From Nocardioides pini (GTDB taxonomy: Bacteria > Actinomycetota > Actinomycetes > Propionibacteriales > Nocardioidaceae), in contig NZ_JAPPUX010000005.1 of the NCBI RefSeq assembly GCF_026712185.1, forward strand, positions 62,001 through 126,000: a stretch of 64,000 nucleotides of DNA. The letters are read 5' to 3'. Shown here piece by piece: positions 25,787 through 33,942 of this stretch. The notes under the pieces were generated by a model. The model saw only the letters and a program-made list of their open reading frames with translations. It ran no database searches and was not told the origin of the DNA. Position numbers and translations under genes: made by a program. Numbering within the stretch: position 1 is the stretch's first letter; every line of letters starts with the position of its first letter.

Positions 25787-26913
25787 GCGGCGACCCGGTC
25801 GCTGCCGTCCGGGAACGCTTCGTCGCCGTCAACGGCGACCACCCGATGACCGACGCGGACGACGCCTACGTCCGCGAGCACTTCGTCGAGGCCACCCCAG
25901 CGGCGATGGAGCAGATGCTGGCCGGCCGCCTCCCGCTGCCGTCGTACGTCCTCTCCGACGGGACCCCGATGGTGCCCGCCGCGCACGGCGAGCTGGCCGA
26001 GGTCGCCGGCGGCGTGGACCGGCTCCACGACTGGTTCGTGGCCTTCTGGCCCGACGACCCCGCGACCGCCGAGGCCGAGTGGGACCACTACCTCTCGGGG
26101 CAGTACGTCTGCCTCCGGGAGGTCTCCCCGATCCGGATCCGGATGAAGACCGCGCGCGTCGCCGAGGCGTCGGCCGCCGTCGAGATCCTGCGGCGCGACC
26201 CCCACGACCCGATCGGCCGCGGCATGCTCGGGCAGGCGGTCGACGGCGTGCTCGCGGTGCCCGGCCTCGACTCCCTCCTGCTGCCGATGACGGCGTACGA
26301 CCGGCTCCGCTTCGGGGGTCCGAGCGTCCGCGAGACCTGGGTCGACGCGCCGCGCGCGGAGTTCCTGACCCCGGTCCCGCCGGTCTGGCCGCTGCGCACC
26401 GAGCGGCTGCTGCTGCGACCCTTCCGGCCCGGCGACGAGGCCGCGCTCACCGACGCGTGGGCGGACGAGGGCTGGACCAGCCTGCTCCTCAGCGGCACGA
26501 TGAACGCGGCCGAGGTCGCCGAGATGGTGCGCCGCCGCTCCCGTCAGCACGACGGGCTCTTCCTCGGGCTCGCCGTCGAGCACGACGGCGAGCTCGTCGG
26601 CGACTCGGTCCTGATCCTCCAGGGAACCGGCCTCAGCGAGGGTGAGATCGGCTGGACGGTCCTCCCCCGGCACGCCGGCCGCGGGTACGCCACCGAGGCC
26701 GCCCGGGCCGTGCTGCGGCTCGGCTTCGAGCACTACGGCCTGCGCCGGATCGTGGCCAACCTCGACGCCCGCAACGACCGCTCGGCCGCGCTCTGCGAGC
26801 GCCTCGGGATGCGCCGCGAGGTGCACCGGCGCGGCGACTTCTGGTCCAAGGGGACGTGGACCGACTCCTACGAGTACGCCCTCCTCCGCGAGGAGTGGCG
26901 CGCGCAGTCCTGA
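25768..26913 (+). CDS. DUF6058-like domain fused to a GNAT acetyltransferase
   Basis: 381 residues. About 1-200 resembles DUF6058-type proteins (LPLPSYVLSDGTPMVP, WDHYLSGQYVCLREVSP), an uncharacterised domain. About 210-381 is a RimJ-like N-acetyltransferase (RTERLLLRPFRPGDEAAL, GEIGWTVLPRHAGRGYATEA, NDRSAALCERLGMR) with the acetyl-CoA loop RGYAT. GTG 25768 is the only upstream start before the conserved region and overlaps the transporter gene, suggesting coupling. The acetyl acceptor is unknown. Confidence 0.8.
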   Translation: MGDDALSGDPVAAVRERFVAVNGDHPMTDADDAYVREHFVEATPAAMEQMLAGRLPLPSYVLSDGTPMVPAAHGELAEVAGGVDRLHDWFVAFWPDDPATAEAEWDHYLSGQYVCLREVSPIRIRMKTARVAEASAAVEILRRDPHDPIGRGMLGQAVDGVLAVPGLDSLLLPMTAYDRLRFGGPSVRETWVDAPRAEFLTPVPPVWPLRTERLLLRPFRPGDEAALTDAWADEGWTSLLLSGTMNAAEVAEMVRRRSRQHDGLFLGLAVEHDGELVGDSVLILQGTGLSEGEIGWTVLPRHAGRGYATEAARAVLRLGFEHYGLRRIVANLDARNDRSAALCERLGMRREVHRRGDFWSKGTWTDSYEYALLREEWRAQS

Positions 26914-26951
26914 CCCGCCCCACGGCGGCGCGCCGCACGCAGGGGCAGCGC

Positions 26952-26957
26952 TAGAGT
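26952..26957 (+). promoter_or_regulatory. -10 box, leaderless arcA
   Basis: TAGAGT, 7 nt before ATG 26965. Confidence 0.6.
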
Positions 26958-26964
26958 CCCGCCT

Positions 26965-28191
26965 ATGGTCACCACCCCGCACGGAGCAGACAGCGAGGTC
27001 GGCCGCCTGGCCACCGTCATGCTCCACCGCCCCGGCAACGAGCTGAAGCGGCTCACGCCCCGCAACAACGACCGCCTGCTGTTCGACGGCATCCCGTGGG
27101 TGAGCCGGGCGCAGGAGGAGCACGACGCGTTCGCCGAGACGCTGCGCAACCGCGGCGTCGAGGTCCTCTACCTGACCGAGCTGCTCACCGAGACGCTCGA
27201 CAGCGAGATGGCCCGCAACCATGCGATCACGAGCGCCCTGTCGGGGCTCCACCTCGGCGACACCATGCGGCGCTACCTCGCGCAGGCGCTGCGCGACCTC
27301 TCCCCCGCCGAGCTGACCGACGTGCTGACCGCCGGCATTCGCAACGACGAGGTCAAGGGCGGGCACGGCCTGGTGACCAGCCTGCTGGACCCGCACGACT
27401 TCCTCATCGACCCCCTGCCGAACCTGCTCTTCACCCGCGACTCCAGCGTGTGGGTGCGCGACCGGGTGGCCGTCACGAGCCTGGCGATGCCGGCCCGCAA
27501 GCGCGAGACCCAGCTGACCGAGCTGATCTACACCGAGCACCCGCGCTTCGCCGGCACCCGCAAGATCCACGGCTGGCACAACGAGCACGTGGAGGGCGGC
27601 GACGTCCTGCTCCTGGCCCCCGGCGTCATCGCCGTGGGCGTCGGTGAGCGGACGACCCCCGCCGGCGTGGAGCGGCTCGCGCGCCAGGTCTTCCACGCCG
27701 ACCTCGCGCACACCGTGCTCGCGGTGCCGATCGCGCAGGAGCGCGCGACGATGCACCTCGACACCGTCTGCACGATGGTCGACGTCGACAAGGTCGTCAT
27801 GTACCCCAACGTCGCCGACAACCTGCGCGCCGTCACGGTCACGCTCGACGACCCGGGCTCGGGCGAGTCCGACCTCACCCTGAGCGTCAGCGAGTCCGCG
27901 CCCTTCCTCGTCGCCGCGGCCAAGGCGATGCAGATCGACACGCTCCACCAGATCGACACCGGCCTCGACCCGGTCACCGCCGAGCGCGAGCAGTGGGACG
28001 ACGGCAACAACACCCTGGCCCTCGCGCCGCGGGTCGCGGTGGCCTACGAGCGCAACGACGAGACCAACGACCGGCTCGAGGACGCCGGCATCGAGGTCGT
28101 CCGGATCGCCGGGTCGGAGCTCGGCTCGGGTCGTGGTGGCCCGCGCTGCATGAGCTGCCCGATCTCGCGGGAGCCGCTGCACGCCGACTGA
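26965..28191 (+). CDS. arcA: Arginine deiminase
   Basis: 408-residue cytoplasmic enzyme hydrolysing arginine to citrulline and ammonia. Conserved blocks are [51 protein letters not shown] and the catalytic Cys block [12 protein letters not shown]. Guanidino-binding Asp and catalytic Glu/His are in HVEGGD. No ornithine carbamoyltransferase, carbamate kinase or arcD follows, so it is not in a classical ADI operon; it may feed nitrogen or resist acid. Leaderless promoter TAGAGT. Confidence 0.96.
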   Translation: MVTTPHGADSEVGRLATVMLHRPGNELKRLTPRNNDRLLFDGIPWVSRAQEEHDAFAETLRNRGVEVLYLTELLTETLDSEMARNHAITSALSGLHLGDTMRRYLAQALRDLSPAELTDVLTAGIRNDEVKGGHGLVTSLLDPHDFLIDPLPNLLFTRDSSVWVRDRVAVTSLAMPARKRETQLTELIYTEHPRFAGTRKIHGWHNEHVEGGDVLLLAPGVIAVGVGERTTPAGVERLARQVFHADLAHTVLAVPIAQERATMHLDTVCTMVDVDKVVMYPNVADNLRAVTVTLDDPGSGESDLTLSVSESAPFLVAAAKAMQIDTLHQIDTGLDPVTAEREQWDDGNNTLALAPRVAVAYERNDETNDRLEDAGIEVVRIAGSELGSGRGGPRCMSCPISREPLHAD

Positions 28192-28279
28192 CGCGGTGGC
28201 CCTCGGCGGCTCGGTGCCCACCTGGTGACCGGGTCCCGTCGAGGGCGTCACGTTCGCTGCCCCGGATCGTTGAGGGGGC

Positions 28280-28654
28280 ATGACCGAATCGATCCTGGAC
28301 GCCCTCGACCCCGCCGACGCCCGGCGGGTGCTCGCAGCGGGTCGCACGCTGACGCTCCCGCAGGGTTGGTCGCCCATCGCCGAACGCACCCCCGCCGACA
28401 AGGCGTACCTCATCACCGAGGGCGAGGTCTCGGTCCGCAGGGGTGGCGTCGAGATCGCCACCCTCGGCCCCGGCGCGGTCGTGGGCGAGGCCGCGATCGT
28501 CAACCGCACCCTCCGCTCGGCCACGGTCGTCGCCCTGACGCCGCTCGAGGTCGTGCACTTCACCCGCGACACGATCGAGGAGCTCGTCGAGCAGGTCCCG
28601 TCGTTCGGCGCCGCGATCCGTGCTGCCGCGGCGGGACGCCTCGAGGGGAGCTGA
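28280..28654 (+). CDS. Cyclic-nucleotide-binding domain protein
   Basis: 124 residues forming a single cNMP-binding beta-roll: AYLITEGEVSVRRGGVEIATL, then the phosphate-binding cassette GPGAVVGEAAIVNRTLRSATV. The canonical G-E-x6-RxA region appears as GEAAIVNRTLRSATV, so cAMP binding is plausible. There is no HTH or effector domain. GAGGGGG lies just upstream of ATG 28280. The adenylate cyclase gene starts 4 bp after its stop, suggesting a synthase-receptor pair. Confidence 0.85.
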   Translation: MTESILDALDPADARRVLAAGRTLTLPQGWSPIAERTPADKAYLITEGEVSVRRGGVEIATLGPGAVVGEAAIVNRTLRSATVVALTPLEVVHFTRDTIEELVEQVPSFGAAIRAAAAGRLEGS

Positions 28655-28658
28655 CCGG

Positions 28659-29681
28659 GTGGGGTCCGACGAGCCGGACGCCGCCCGCGCCCTGGGCGCG
28701 CTGGTCCTGGGCGAGGAGCCGAGCCTGACGCGCGTCGAGGTCGCCGAGCGCGCGGGCGTGCCGCTCGACCTCGCGGTCACGCTCTGGCACCAGCTCGGGT
28801 TCCCGCACCGTGCCGACGACGACGTCGCGTTCGTCGAGGGCGACGTCGAGGCCCTGCGGCTCGCGACCGAGCTCGTCCGGATCGGCATCCTGTCCCCGGA
28901 GTCGCAGGCCGCGCTCGTCCGCACGTGGGGTCGCAGCTACGCCCGCCTCGCGGAGTGGCAGACGAGCCTGCTGGCGGGACTCGCGGCCGAGGGCGGCGGC
29001 CCGGCCACCGGACCGGCCGGACCCACCGGCCTCACCGGGCTCGCCGGCGACGTGCTCCCCCGCGTCGAGGCGCTGCAGAGCTACGTCTGGCGCCGCCACC
29101 TCGCCAGCGCGGCCGAACACCTGCTCGACGACGGCAGCGCCCTCACGGCCGCCGAGTCACGGCTCTCGGTCTGCTTCGTCGACATCGTCGGCTACACCAC
29201 GCAGAGCCGCAGCCTCGATGGGCCGGAGCTGGTGAGGTGGGTCGACGGCTTCGAGCAGGAGACGACCGCGTTGGTGGTCGACCACGGGGGCCAGGTCATC
29301 AAGACGATCGGCGACGAGGTGCTGTTCACCGTCGCCGACCCGGCCGCCGCCGTGCACGTCGCCCTCGGGCTGACCGCGCGCGGGGCCGACGAGGACGACC
29401 CCTTCCCGGCGGTGCGTGCCGGCGTCGCCCACGGGTCCGTCGTACGACGCCTCGGCGACGTGTTCGGCTCGACGGTCAACGCCGCCGCCCGCCTGACCTC
29501 GGCCGCCCGGCCCGGCAGCGTGCTGGTCGACGCGGGCGTCCACGAGGCGCTCACGGGCGGGGAGGGCAGCACCGGCGAGGACGAGACGATGCCCTGGCGC
29601 TTCCGCCGCGCCCGCCGGATCCCGGCCAAGGGTTTCTCAAACCTCGAGGCCTGGCGCGTGCGCACGGCCGACCCCGGCTGA
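28659..29681 (+). CDS. Class III adenylate cyclase with N-terminal regulatory domain
   Basis: 340 residues. The N-terminal half (1-165) is a helical regulatory region with a winged-helix-like start (SLTRVEVAERAGVPLDLAVT), resembling soluble mycobacterial cyclases with pH-responsive domains. The catalytic domain (about 167-320) has the metal aspartates in CFVDIVGYT and IGDEVLFTV, and FGSTVNAAARLTSAARPG as the dimer motif. No TM helix, so cytoplasmic. GTG 28659. Purine specificity residues were not assigned; cAMP is the likely product. Confidence 0.88.
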   Translation: MGSDEPDAARALGALVLGEEPSLTRVEVAERAGVPLDLAVTLWHQLGFPHRADDDVAFVEGDVEALRLATELVRIGILSPESQAALVRTWGRSYARLAEWQTSLLAGLAAEGGGPATGPAGPTGLTGLAGDVLPRVEALQSYVWRRHLASAAEHLLDDGSALTAAESRLSVCFVDIVGYTTQSRSLDGPELVRWVDGFEQETTALVVDHGGQVIKTIGDEVLFTVADPAAAVHVALGLTARGADEDDPFPAVRAGVAHGSVVRRLGDVFGSTVNAAARLTSAARPGSVLVDAGVHEALTGGEGSTGEDETMPWRFRRARRIPAKGFSNLEAWRVRTADPG

Positions 29682-29744
29682 CCCAGCGGACCGACCCCCG
29701 GACCGGACCCCAGGACCGAGGCTCGGGCCCTCGACAATGACCTC

Positions 29745-30275
29745 ATGCGACGATGCAAGGTCCACGTGCTCGGAGCCAGCGGATCGGGAACCACCACCCT
29801 GGCGCGGGCCCTGGCGAACCACTGGTCGGCACCGCACGCGGACGCCGACGACTACTTCTGGGTTCCGACCGACCCGCCCTACGTCGAGAAGAGGCCGGAT
29901 GCCGATCGGCTGGAGCTGATGCGGGACGTGTTCGTCCCGCGGGAGGCCTGGGTGCTCTCGGGGTCGATGGTCGGGTGGGGCGAGGAGATCGTCGACCGGT
30001 GCGACGCGATCGTGTTCCTCACGCTCGACCCCGCCGAGAGGCTGAGGCGCCTCGACGCGCGCGAGGTCCACCGTCGCGGCGGCAAGGCCTTCGACAAGGA
30101 CGCATGGACGGAGTTCCTCGAATGGGCCCGCGGATACGACGACCCGGCGTTCGACGGGCGCAGCCGCGTCCTCCACGAGAAGTGGCTGGCCGATCGCCAC
30201 CAGCCGGTGCTGCGGCTCGACAGCGCGGCGACCCCCGAGGCGTTGCTCGCCGAGGTTCTCCGGTGGGAGCCGTGA
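29745..30275 (+). CDS. Adenylate-kinase-like P-loop protein
   Basis: 176 residues. The Walker A motif GASGSGTTTLARALA is at the N-terminus, followed by DADDYFWVPTDPPY and the lid region RRLDAREVHRRGGKAF. TTT rather than KST replaces the usual P-loop lysine, as in many FlaR/topology-modulation-like kinases of this group, so nucleotide binding is expected but catalysis is uncertain. ATG 29745 follows GACAAT by 6 nt. The gene ends before a strong terminator. Confidence 0.72.
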   Translation: MRRCKVHVLGASGSGTTTLARALANHWSAPHADADDYFWVPTDPPYVEKRPDADRLELMRDVFVPREAWVLSGSMVGWGEEIVDRCDAIVFLTLDPAERLRRLDAREVHRRGGKAFDKDAWTEFLEWARGYDDPAFDGRSRVLHEKWLADRHQPVLRLDSAATPEALLAEVLRWEP

Positions 30276-30289
30276 GCGGGAAATGTGAA

Positions 30290-30329
30290 GCCCGGTCGTT
30301 GTTGACGGGGGAAACAACAACGACCGGGC
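30290..30329. terminator. Strong hairpin between convergent genes
   Basis: GCCCGGTCGTTGTT (30290-30303) and AACAACGACCGGGC (30316-30329) are perfect 14-bp arms with a 12-nt loop. A second hairpin CCGCCC/GGGCGG (30345-30360) and a third CACAAC/GTTGTG (30362-30383) follow, before the end of the convergent DUF5926 gene at 30415. Confidence 0.85.
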
Positions 30330-30414
30330 AGAGACGAATCTACTCCGCCCCGAAGGGCGGGCACAACCGTTGAATCCGTTGTGTTCGAGCCGTGGTCGGA
30401 TGGTGGACCGGGAC

Positions 30415-31344
30415 TTACCGGATCGTCACCTGGCGGTTGGCGAGTCCTGCTCTCGCAGACCGCTCGGATGCGCTCAGCTCCCCGCCCTTCAGCGCCTCCT
30501 CGAGGTCCGCGGCGAACCTCGCGGCCGGCTCCTCCAGCACCTCGGCGCCCGTGCCGACGGGGAGGTCCCAGACCGGTGCGAGCAGGCCGTGCGCGCGGAA
30601 CATGCCCACGAACCGGGAGTCCTCGGCCACGGAATCCTTGCCCGCCGCGTGGAGGCGGGCGAGCGCGTCGAGGAGCTCGTCCTCGGGGTGCGGCATGACC
30701 CAGCGCAGGTGCTCCTTGGTGCCGACGTTGGTCCAGTACGCCGCCTCGACCGACGACAGCCGGCTGGTGGGCATCACGCCGGCGTTGGCCTGCTCGAGGG
30801 CGGCCTCCATCGTCGCGTCGCGCTCGGGGATGTCGTCGATCCAGTACTCGAAGCCGTCGTGCACGGTGATGTCGAGGCTGGAGTCGCTGATCAGGTCCTG
30901 GATGCTCGGGCCCTCGCCGGGCGCGGTCATCAGGCCGACGATGCCGGGCTCCTCGGTGGCCAGGGCGGCCTCGAGGACGGCGCCGAGGTCACGGGCCGGG
31001 TTGCCGTAGGAGTGCTGGACCTGCAGGCCGAGCCAGATGTCGCCCGACTCGCGCACCATGGCCGGTGCCGCACCGGGCAGCAGGGTCGCGAGGCGCACGT
31101 TCCGGCCACCGTCCTTCAGCGTCAGCGGCGCCGTGGCGGCGGGGACCAGCTCGCGCAGCGCGATGACGTCGCACTCGCTCGGCATGCCCTCGAACGGGCG
31201 GGCGACGAAGGTCGGTGCGGCACCGCCGGCCGCACCGTGGCAGGCCTTGTAGCGCTTGCCGGAGCCGCACGGGCAGGGCTGGCGGGGGCCGACCTCGCCG
31301 GCGGCGGGGGCGGACTGGGTGCGGTTGCGGGACTTCTTGGCCAT
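30415..31344 (-). CDS. DUF5926 protein with SEC-C zinc motif
   Basis: 309 residues. A basic N-terminus and the SEC-C motif RQPCPCGSGKRYKACHG (about 21-37), which binds zinc through CxC...C(H), precede a DUF5926 body of unknown function. It is soluble and actinobacterial-specific. SEC-C motifs usually mediate protein contacts, for example with translation or secretion factors. ATG 31344 follows TAGGGT (31351-31356) by 6 nt. Confidence 0.85.
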   Translation of the reverse strand: MAKKSRNRTQSAPAAGEVGPRQPCPCGSGKRYKACHGAAGGAAPTFVARPFEGMPSECDVIALRELVPAATAPLTLKDGGRNVRLATLLPGAAPAMVRESGDIWLGLQVQHSYGNPARDLGAVLEAALATEEPGIVGLMTAPGEGPSIQDLISDSSLDITVHDGFEYWIDDIPERDATMEAALEQANAGVMPTSRLSSVEAAYWTNVGTKEHLRWVMPHPEDELLDALARLHAAGKDSVAEDSRFVGMFRAHGLLAPVWDLPVGTGAEVLEEPAARFAADLEEALKGGELSASERSARAGLANRQVTIR

Positions 31345-31350
31345 GCCCGA

Positions 31351-31356
31351 ACCCTA
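31351..31356 (-). promoter_or_regulatory. -10 box, leaderless DUF5926 gene
   Basis: Minus-strand TAGGGT, 6 nt before ATG 31344. Confidence 0.65.
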
Positions 31357-31373
31357 GTCGGGGCGCATCCGCC

Positions 31374-32201
31374 TCAGTCCGCGCTCCCCAGCAGCTCCAG
31401 CATGTAGGCCGGGCGGTCGGTGATGACCGCGGTGACCCCCAGGTCGAGGCACACGTCCAGCTCGTCGGCGGTGTTGACCGTCCAGACGTGGATCTCGCGC
31501 CCCTCCTTGAGCAGGTGGCGCCCGAGGCCGGGGTGGTCGCGCAGCTCCTTGATCCCGGGACCGATGATCCAGTCGTCCCCGACGACCGGCCGGAGCACGG
31601 GCCAGTGGTGCGCCTTGTCGACCAGCATCACCACGTCGAGGTCCGGCGCGAGCCGGCGCACCCGGTTGACGGCGTTGAGGGAGAAGCTCATCACCCGCGC
31701 CGGCGACCCGTCCCGGTCCCACCCGAAGTCGCCGAGCACCTCGACGAGGCGGCGCTCGACGAGCCCGCCGTACCGGGTGGGGTGCTTGGTCTCCACGGCC
31801 AGCTCGACGTGGCGGTCGTAGTCGGCCACCATCTCGAGCAGCTTGCGCAGCGTGAGCACCTTGCCGGCGTCCGGGTCACGCTCGGGGGAGTCGTCGTCGA
31901 GGTCGGCCCACGGGTTCTTCCACGAGGCGAAGTCGAGCTCGTCGAGCTCGGCCAGGTTCATCGTCGACACGAGGCCCGGCGTCGCCGCCGTACGACGCAG
32001 GTCGCGGTCGTGCACGCACACGAGATGGCCGTCGGCCGTCAGCCGGACGTCGCACTCGAGGGCGTCGGCACCCTCGTCGAGCGCCTTCACGTAGGCAGCG
32101 AGCGTGTGCTCCGCCTTCTCGTGGCTGCTGCCGCGGTGGGCCACGACCTGCGGTCGTGCCACGGCCCTGCGGTCGCGGCGGGTGCGAGGCGTACGTCGCA
32201 T
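31374..32201 (-). CDS. Glycerophosphodiester phosphodiesterase
   Basis: 275-residue TIM-barrel enzyme that releases glycerol 3-phosphate from glycerophosphodiesters. Catalytic motifs are VVAHRGSSHEKAEHT (HR...E), ALECDVRLTADGHLVCVHD (ExD...HD) and ELAVETKHP. There is no signal peptide, so it is cytoplasmic. ATG 32201 is supported by CATGCT 6 nt upstream. Confidence 0.93.
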   Translation of the reverse strand: MRRTPRTRRDRRAVARPQVVAHRGSSHEKAEHTLAAYVKALDEGADALECDVRLTADGHLVCVHDRDLRRTAATPGLVSTMNLAELDELDFASWKNPWADLDDDSPERDPDAGKVLTLRKLLEMVADYDRHVELAVETKHPTRYGGLVERRLVEVLGDFGWDRDGSPARVMSFSLNAVNRVRRLAPDLDVVMLVDKAHHWPVLRPVVGDDWIIGPGIKELRDHPGLGRHLLKEGREIHVWTVNTADELDVCLDLGVTAVITDRPAYMLELLGSAD

Positions 32202-32261
32202 GCGCCGAGCATGGCACGCGCGAGCGGCGCGACACGGCACCCCGGCGGAGGTGGGACGAGC

Positions 32262-32603
32262 TCAGTGCACGTGGTCGCGCCAGTCGTCCGGCACCCGCTC
32301 GGCCGGGCCCGGGACGGTCTGGTCGTCGGGCCGGCTCTGCGGGTCGGCCAGCCGGGGACCGGACACGCCCTCGGAGCGGCTGTAGTCCCAGAACCAGTCC
32401 TCGCCGGGCTCGAAGCTCTGCACGACCGGGTGCCCGCTCGCCTCGTAGTGCGCGGTGGCGTGCTGGGCGGGGCTGGAGTCGCAGCACCCGACGTGCCCGC
32501 ACTGGGCGCAGCGGCGCAGGTGCACCCACCAACCGCCGCCGTCCTCGCACTCCTTGCACCCGGTGCCCGACGGGGTTGCCTGCGGGTCGATGCCTGCCGT
32601 CAT
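32262..32603 (-). CDS. UBP-type zinc-finger protein
   Basis: 113 residues with a ZnF-UBP fold: CKECEDGGGWWVHLRRCAQC, GHVGCCDSSPAQHATAH and HPVVQSFEPGEDWFWDYS. The Cys/His ligands of the ubiquitin-binding finger are all present. Actinobacterial members are often free-standing or fused to other enzymes and have no known ubiquitin partner. ATG 32603 follows CAGGCT by 6 nt. Confidence 0.9.
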   Translation of the reverse strand: MTAGIDPQATPSGTGCKECEDGGGWWVHLRRCAQCGHVGCCDSSPAQHATAHYEASGHPVVQSFEPGEDWFWDYSRSEGVSGPRLADPQSRPDDQTVPGPAERVPDDWRDHVH

Positions 32604-32620
32604 GCGCCCAGCCTGCCGCG

Positions 32621-33085
32621 TCACCGCTCGGGGGGGAAGGCCCCCGCCAGGAAGCCGGGCAGCCAGTGTGCCTCCCACGCCGGGACCTCCTGCCGCTCGA
32701 GCGCCGAGCGGGTCGGCGCGTGGGCGGCTGTCCGGTACCGGCCGTCCGCCCGCTCGAGGTAGCGGTAGTTCACCAGCTCGCGGCGGAGGTACGCGAAGTC
32801 CTCGTGCACCCCGAGCAGCACCTCGTTGACCTCGGGCTCGGAGTAGTCGCGGCCCGGCTCGAAGCGGCCGAGCACCTCGAGCAGCACCGCCGCCCGCACC
32901 TTGCGCCTGGCCGGCACGCGCTCGATGCGGCCGCCGCTGAAGAGCCGCCCGACGAGCCGCTCCTGCTCGGCCCGCGCGGCGTCGTACGCCTCCTGCCCGA
33001 GGGCCGCCCGCGCGGCGGTGTAGCTCTCGCCGGTCGCGGCCATGCGGGCGCGGACGACCTGCTTGAAGTCACTGTTCCTGGTCAT
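32621..33085 (-). CDS. DUF2087 protein
   Basis: 154 residues. An N-terminal helical region (SDFKQVVRARMAATGESYTAA) precedes a DUF2087 domain (ERVPARRKVRAAVLLEVLGR, YSEPEVNEVLLGVHEDFAYL, RRELVNYRYLERADGRYR), which looks like a winged helix and is often found in regulators. ATG 33085 is preceded by AAGGTG. Function unknown, possibly DNA-binding. Confidence 0.83.
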   Translation of the reverse strand: MTRNSDFKQVVRARMAATGESYTAARAALGQEAYDAARAEQERLVGRLFSGGRIERVPARRKVRAAVLLEVLGRFEPGRDYSEPEVNEVLLGVHEDFAYLRRELVNYRYLERADGRYRTAAHAPTRSALERQEVPAWEAHWLPGFLAGAFPPER

Positions 33086-33240
33086 GGTCGATCACCTTCG
33101 ACTGCGCTGCGCCCCCAGTACGCCGCTGCAGCGGGCGTCGACGAACCTGACTCACGGATGCGTCCGAGGATCTGCTCCCCTTCGCCGTGTGCGCGGACTG
33201 GGGCCGGGCGTCGGGCTGGGCGGCGGACGGCGCCCTGGGC

Positions 33241-33263
33241 GCTGAGTCTCCCAGAGACTCAGC
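33241..33263. promoter_or_regulatory. 10-bp-arm palindrome upstream of the lysE remnant
   Basis: GCTGAGTCTC (33241-33250), 3-nt centre, GAGACTCAGC (33254-33263). It lies in the 230-bp divergent region between the DUF2087 gene and the lysE pseudogene, 40 bp upstream of the lysE -10 CACACT (33304-33309). It looks like a dimeric-regulator site; no other structure was seen in 33086-33240. Confidence 0.45.
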
Positions 33264-33315
33264 CGGCACGGCAAAGCGGTTTCGCGTCGCACCGGCTCGG
33301 CCCCACACTGTGGCC

Positions 33316-33938
33316 ATGCCGTCGTCGAGCCAGTGGGTCGCCTTCCTCGTCGCCTCCATCCTGTTCATCCAGGTGCCGGGCCCGAGCCTGCTCTTCACCA
33401 TCGGCCGCGCGCTCACCGTCGGCCGGCGCGAGGCGCTGCTCTAGGTGGTCGGCAACGCCCTCGGCCTGGTGGCCCAGGTCGTCCTCGTCGCGGTGGGTCT
33501 CGGCGCGGTCGTCGCCGCGAGCGCGACGGCGTACACCGTGGTGAAGGTCCTCGGCGCGGCCTACGTCGTGTGGCTCGGGGTGCAGGCCATCCGGCACCGC
33601 AGCGACGCGCGCCTCGCGATGGGCGCCGCGACGCCGACCCGGCGCGGTCACCCCGTGCGGATCGGCTTCACTGTCGGCGCGACCAACCCGAAGACGATCG
33701 TGTTCTTCGTGGCGTTCCTCCCGCAGTTCACCGACCCGGGCGGTCCGGTGGCGCTGCAGACGGTGCTGCTCGGCCTCGTCTTCGGTGTCCTGGCGGCCGC
33801 CTCGACAGCACCTGGGCGATCGCCGCGGGGACGGCGCGCACGTGGTTCGCGCGCCGTCCCACACGGCTCGACACCCTCAGCGCCACCGGCGGCACGATGA
33901 TGATCGGCCTGGGGGCGACGATGCTGGCGGTCGAGTGA
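33316..33938 (+). pseudogene. LysE/RhtB-family exporter, broken
   Basis: The reading frame starts normally (PSSSQWVAFLVASILFIQVP, GPSLLFTIGRALTVGRREALL), meets TAG at 33442-33444 (codon 43), and resumes in the same frame with VVGNALGLVAQVVLVAVGLG and GATNPKTIVFFVAFLPQF. Near 33800 homology moves to another frame (DSTWAIAAGTARTWF) that ends at 33938, which implies a missing base. Two lesions in about 207 codons indicate decay unless both are sequencing errors. Intact LysE/RhtB proteins export amino acids. CACACT 6 nt before ATG 33316 shows the old promoter persists. Confidence 0.85.
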
Positions 33939-33942
33939 CCCG

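Noticed and set aside
30362..30400. tRNA remnant suggested by GTTCGAGCC
   Set aside because: No acceptor stem, D-arm or anticodon arm can be drawn at the right distances.
33187..33444. Intact short gene ending at the TAG in lysE
   Set aside because: The 43 codons before TAG are the first TM segment of LysE and homology continues past the stop, so it is a broken gene, not a small protein.
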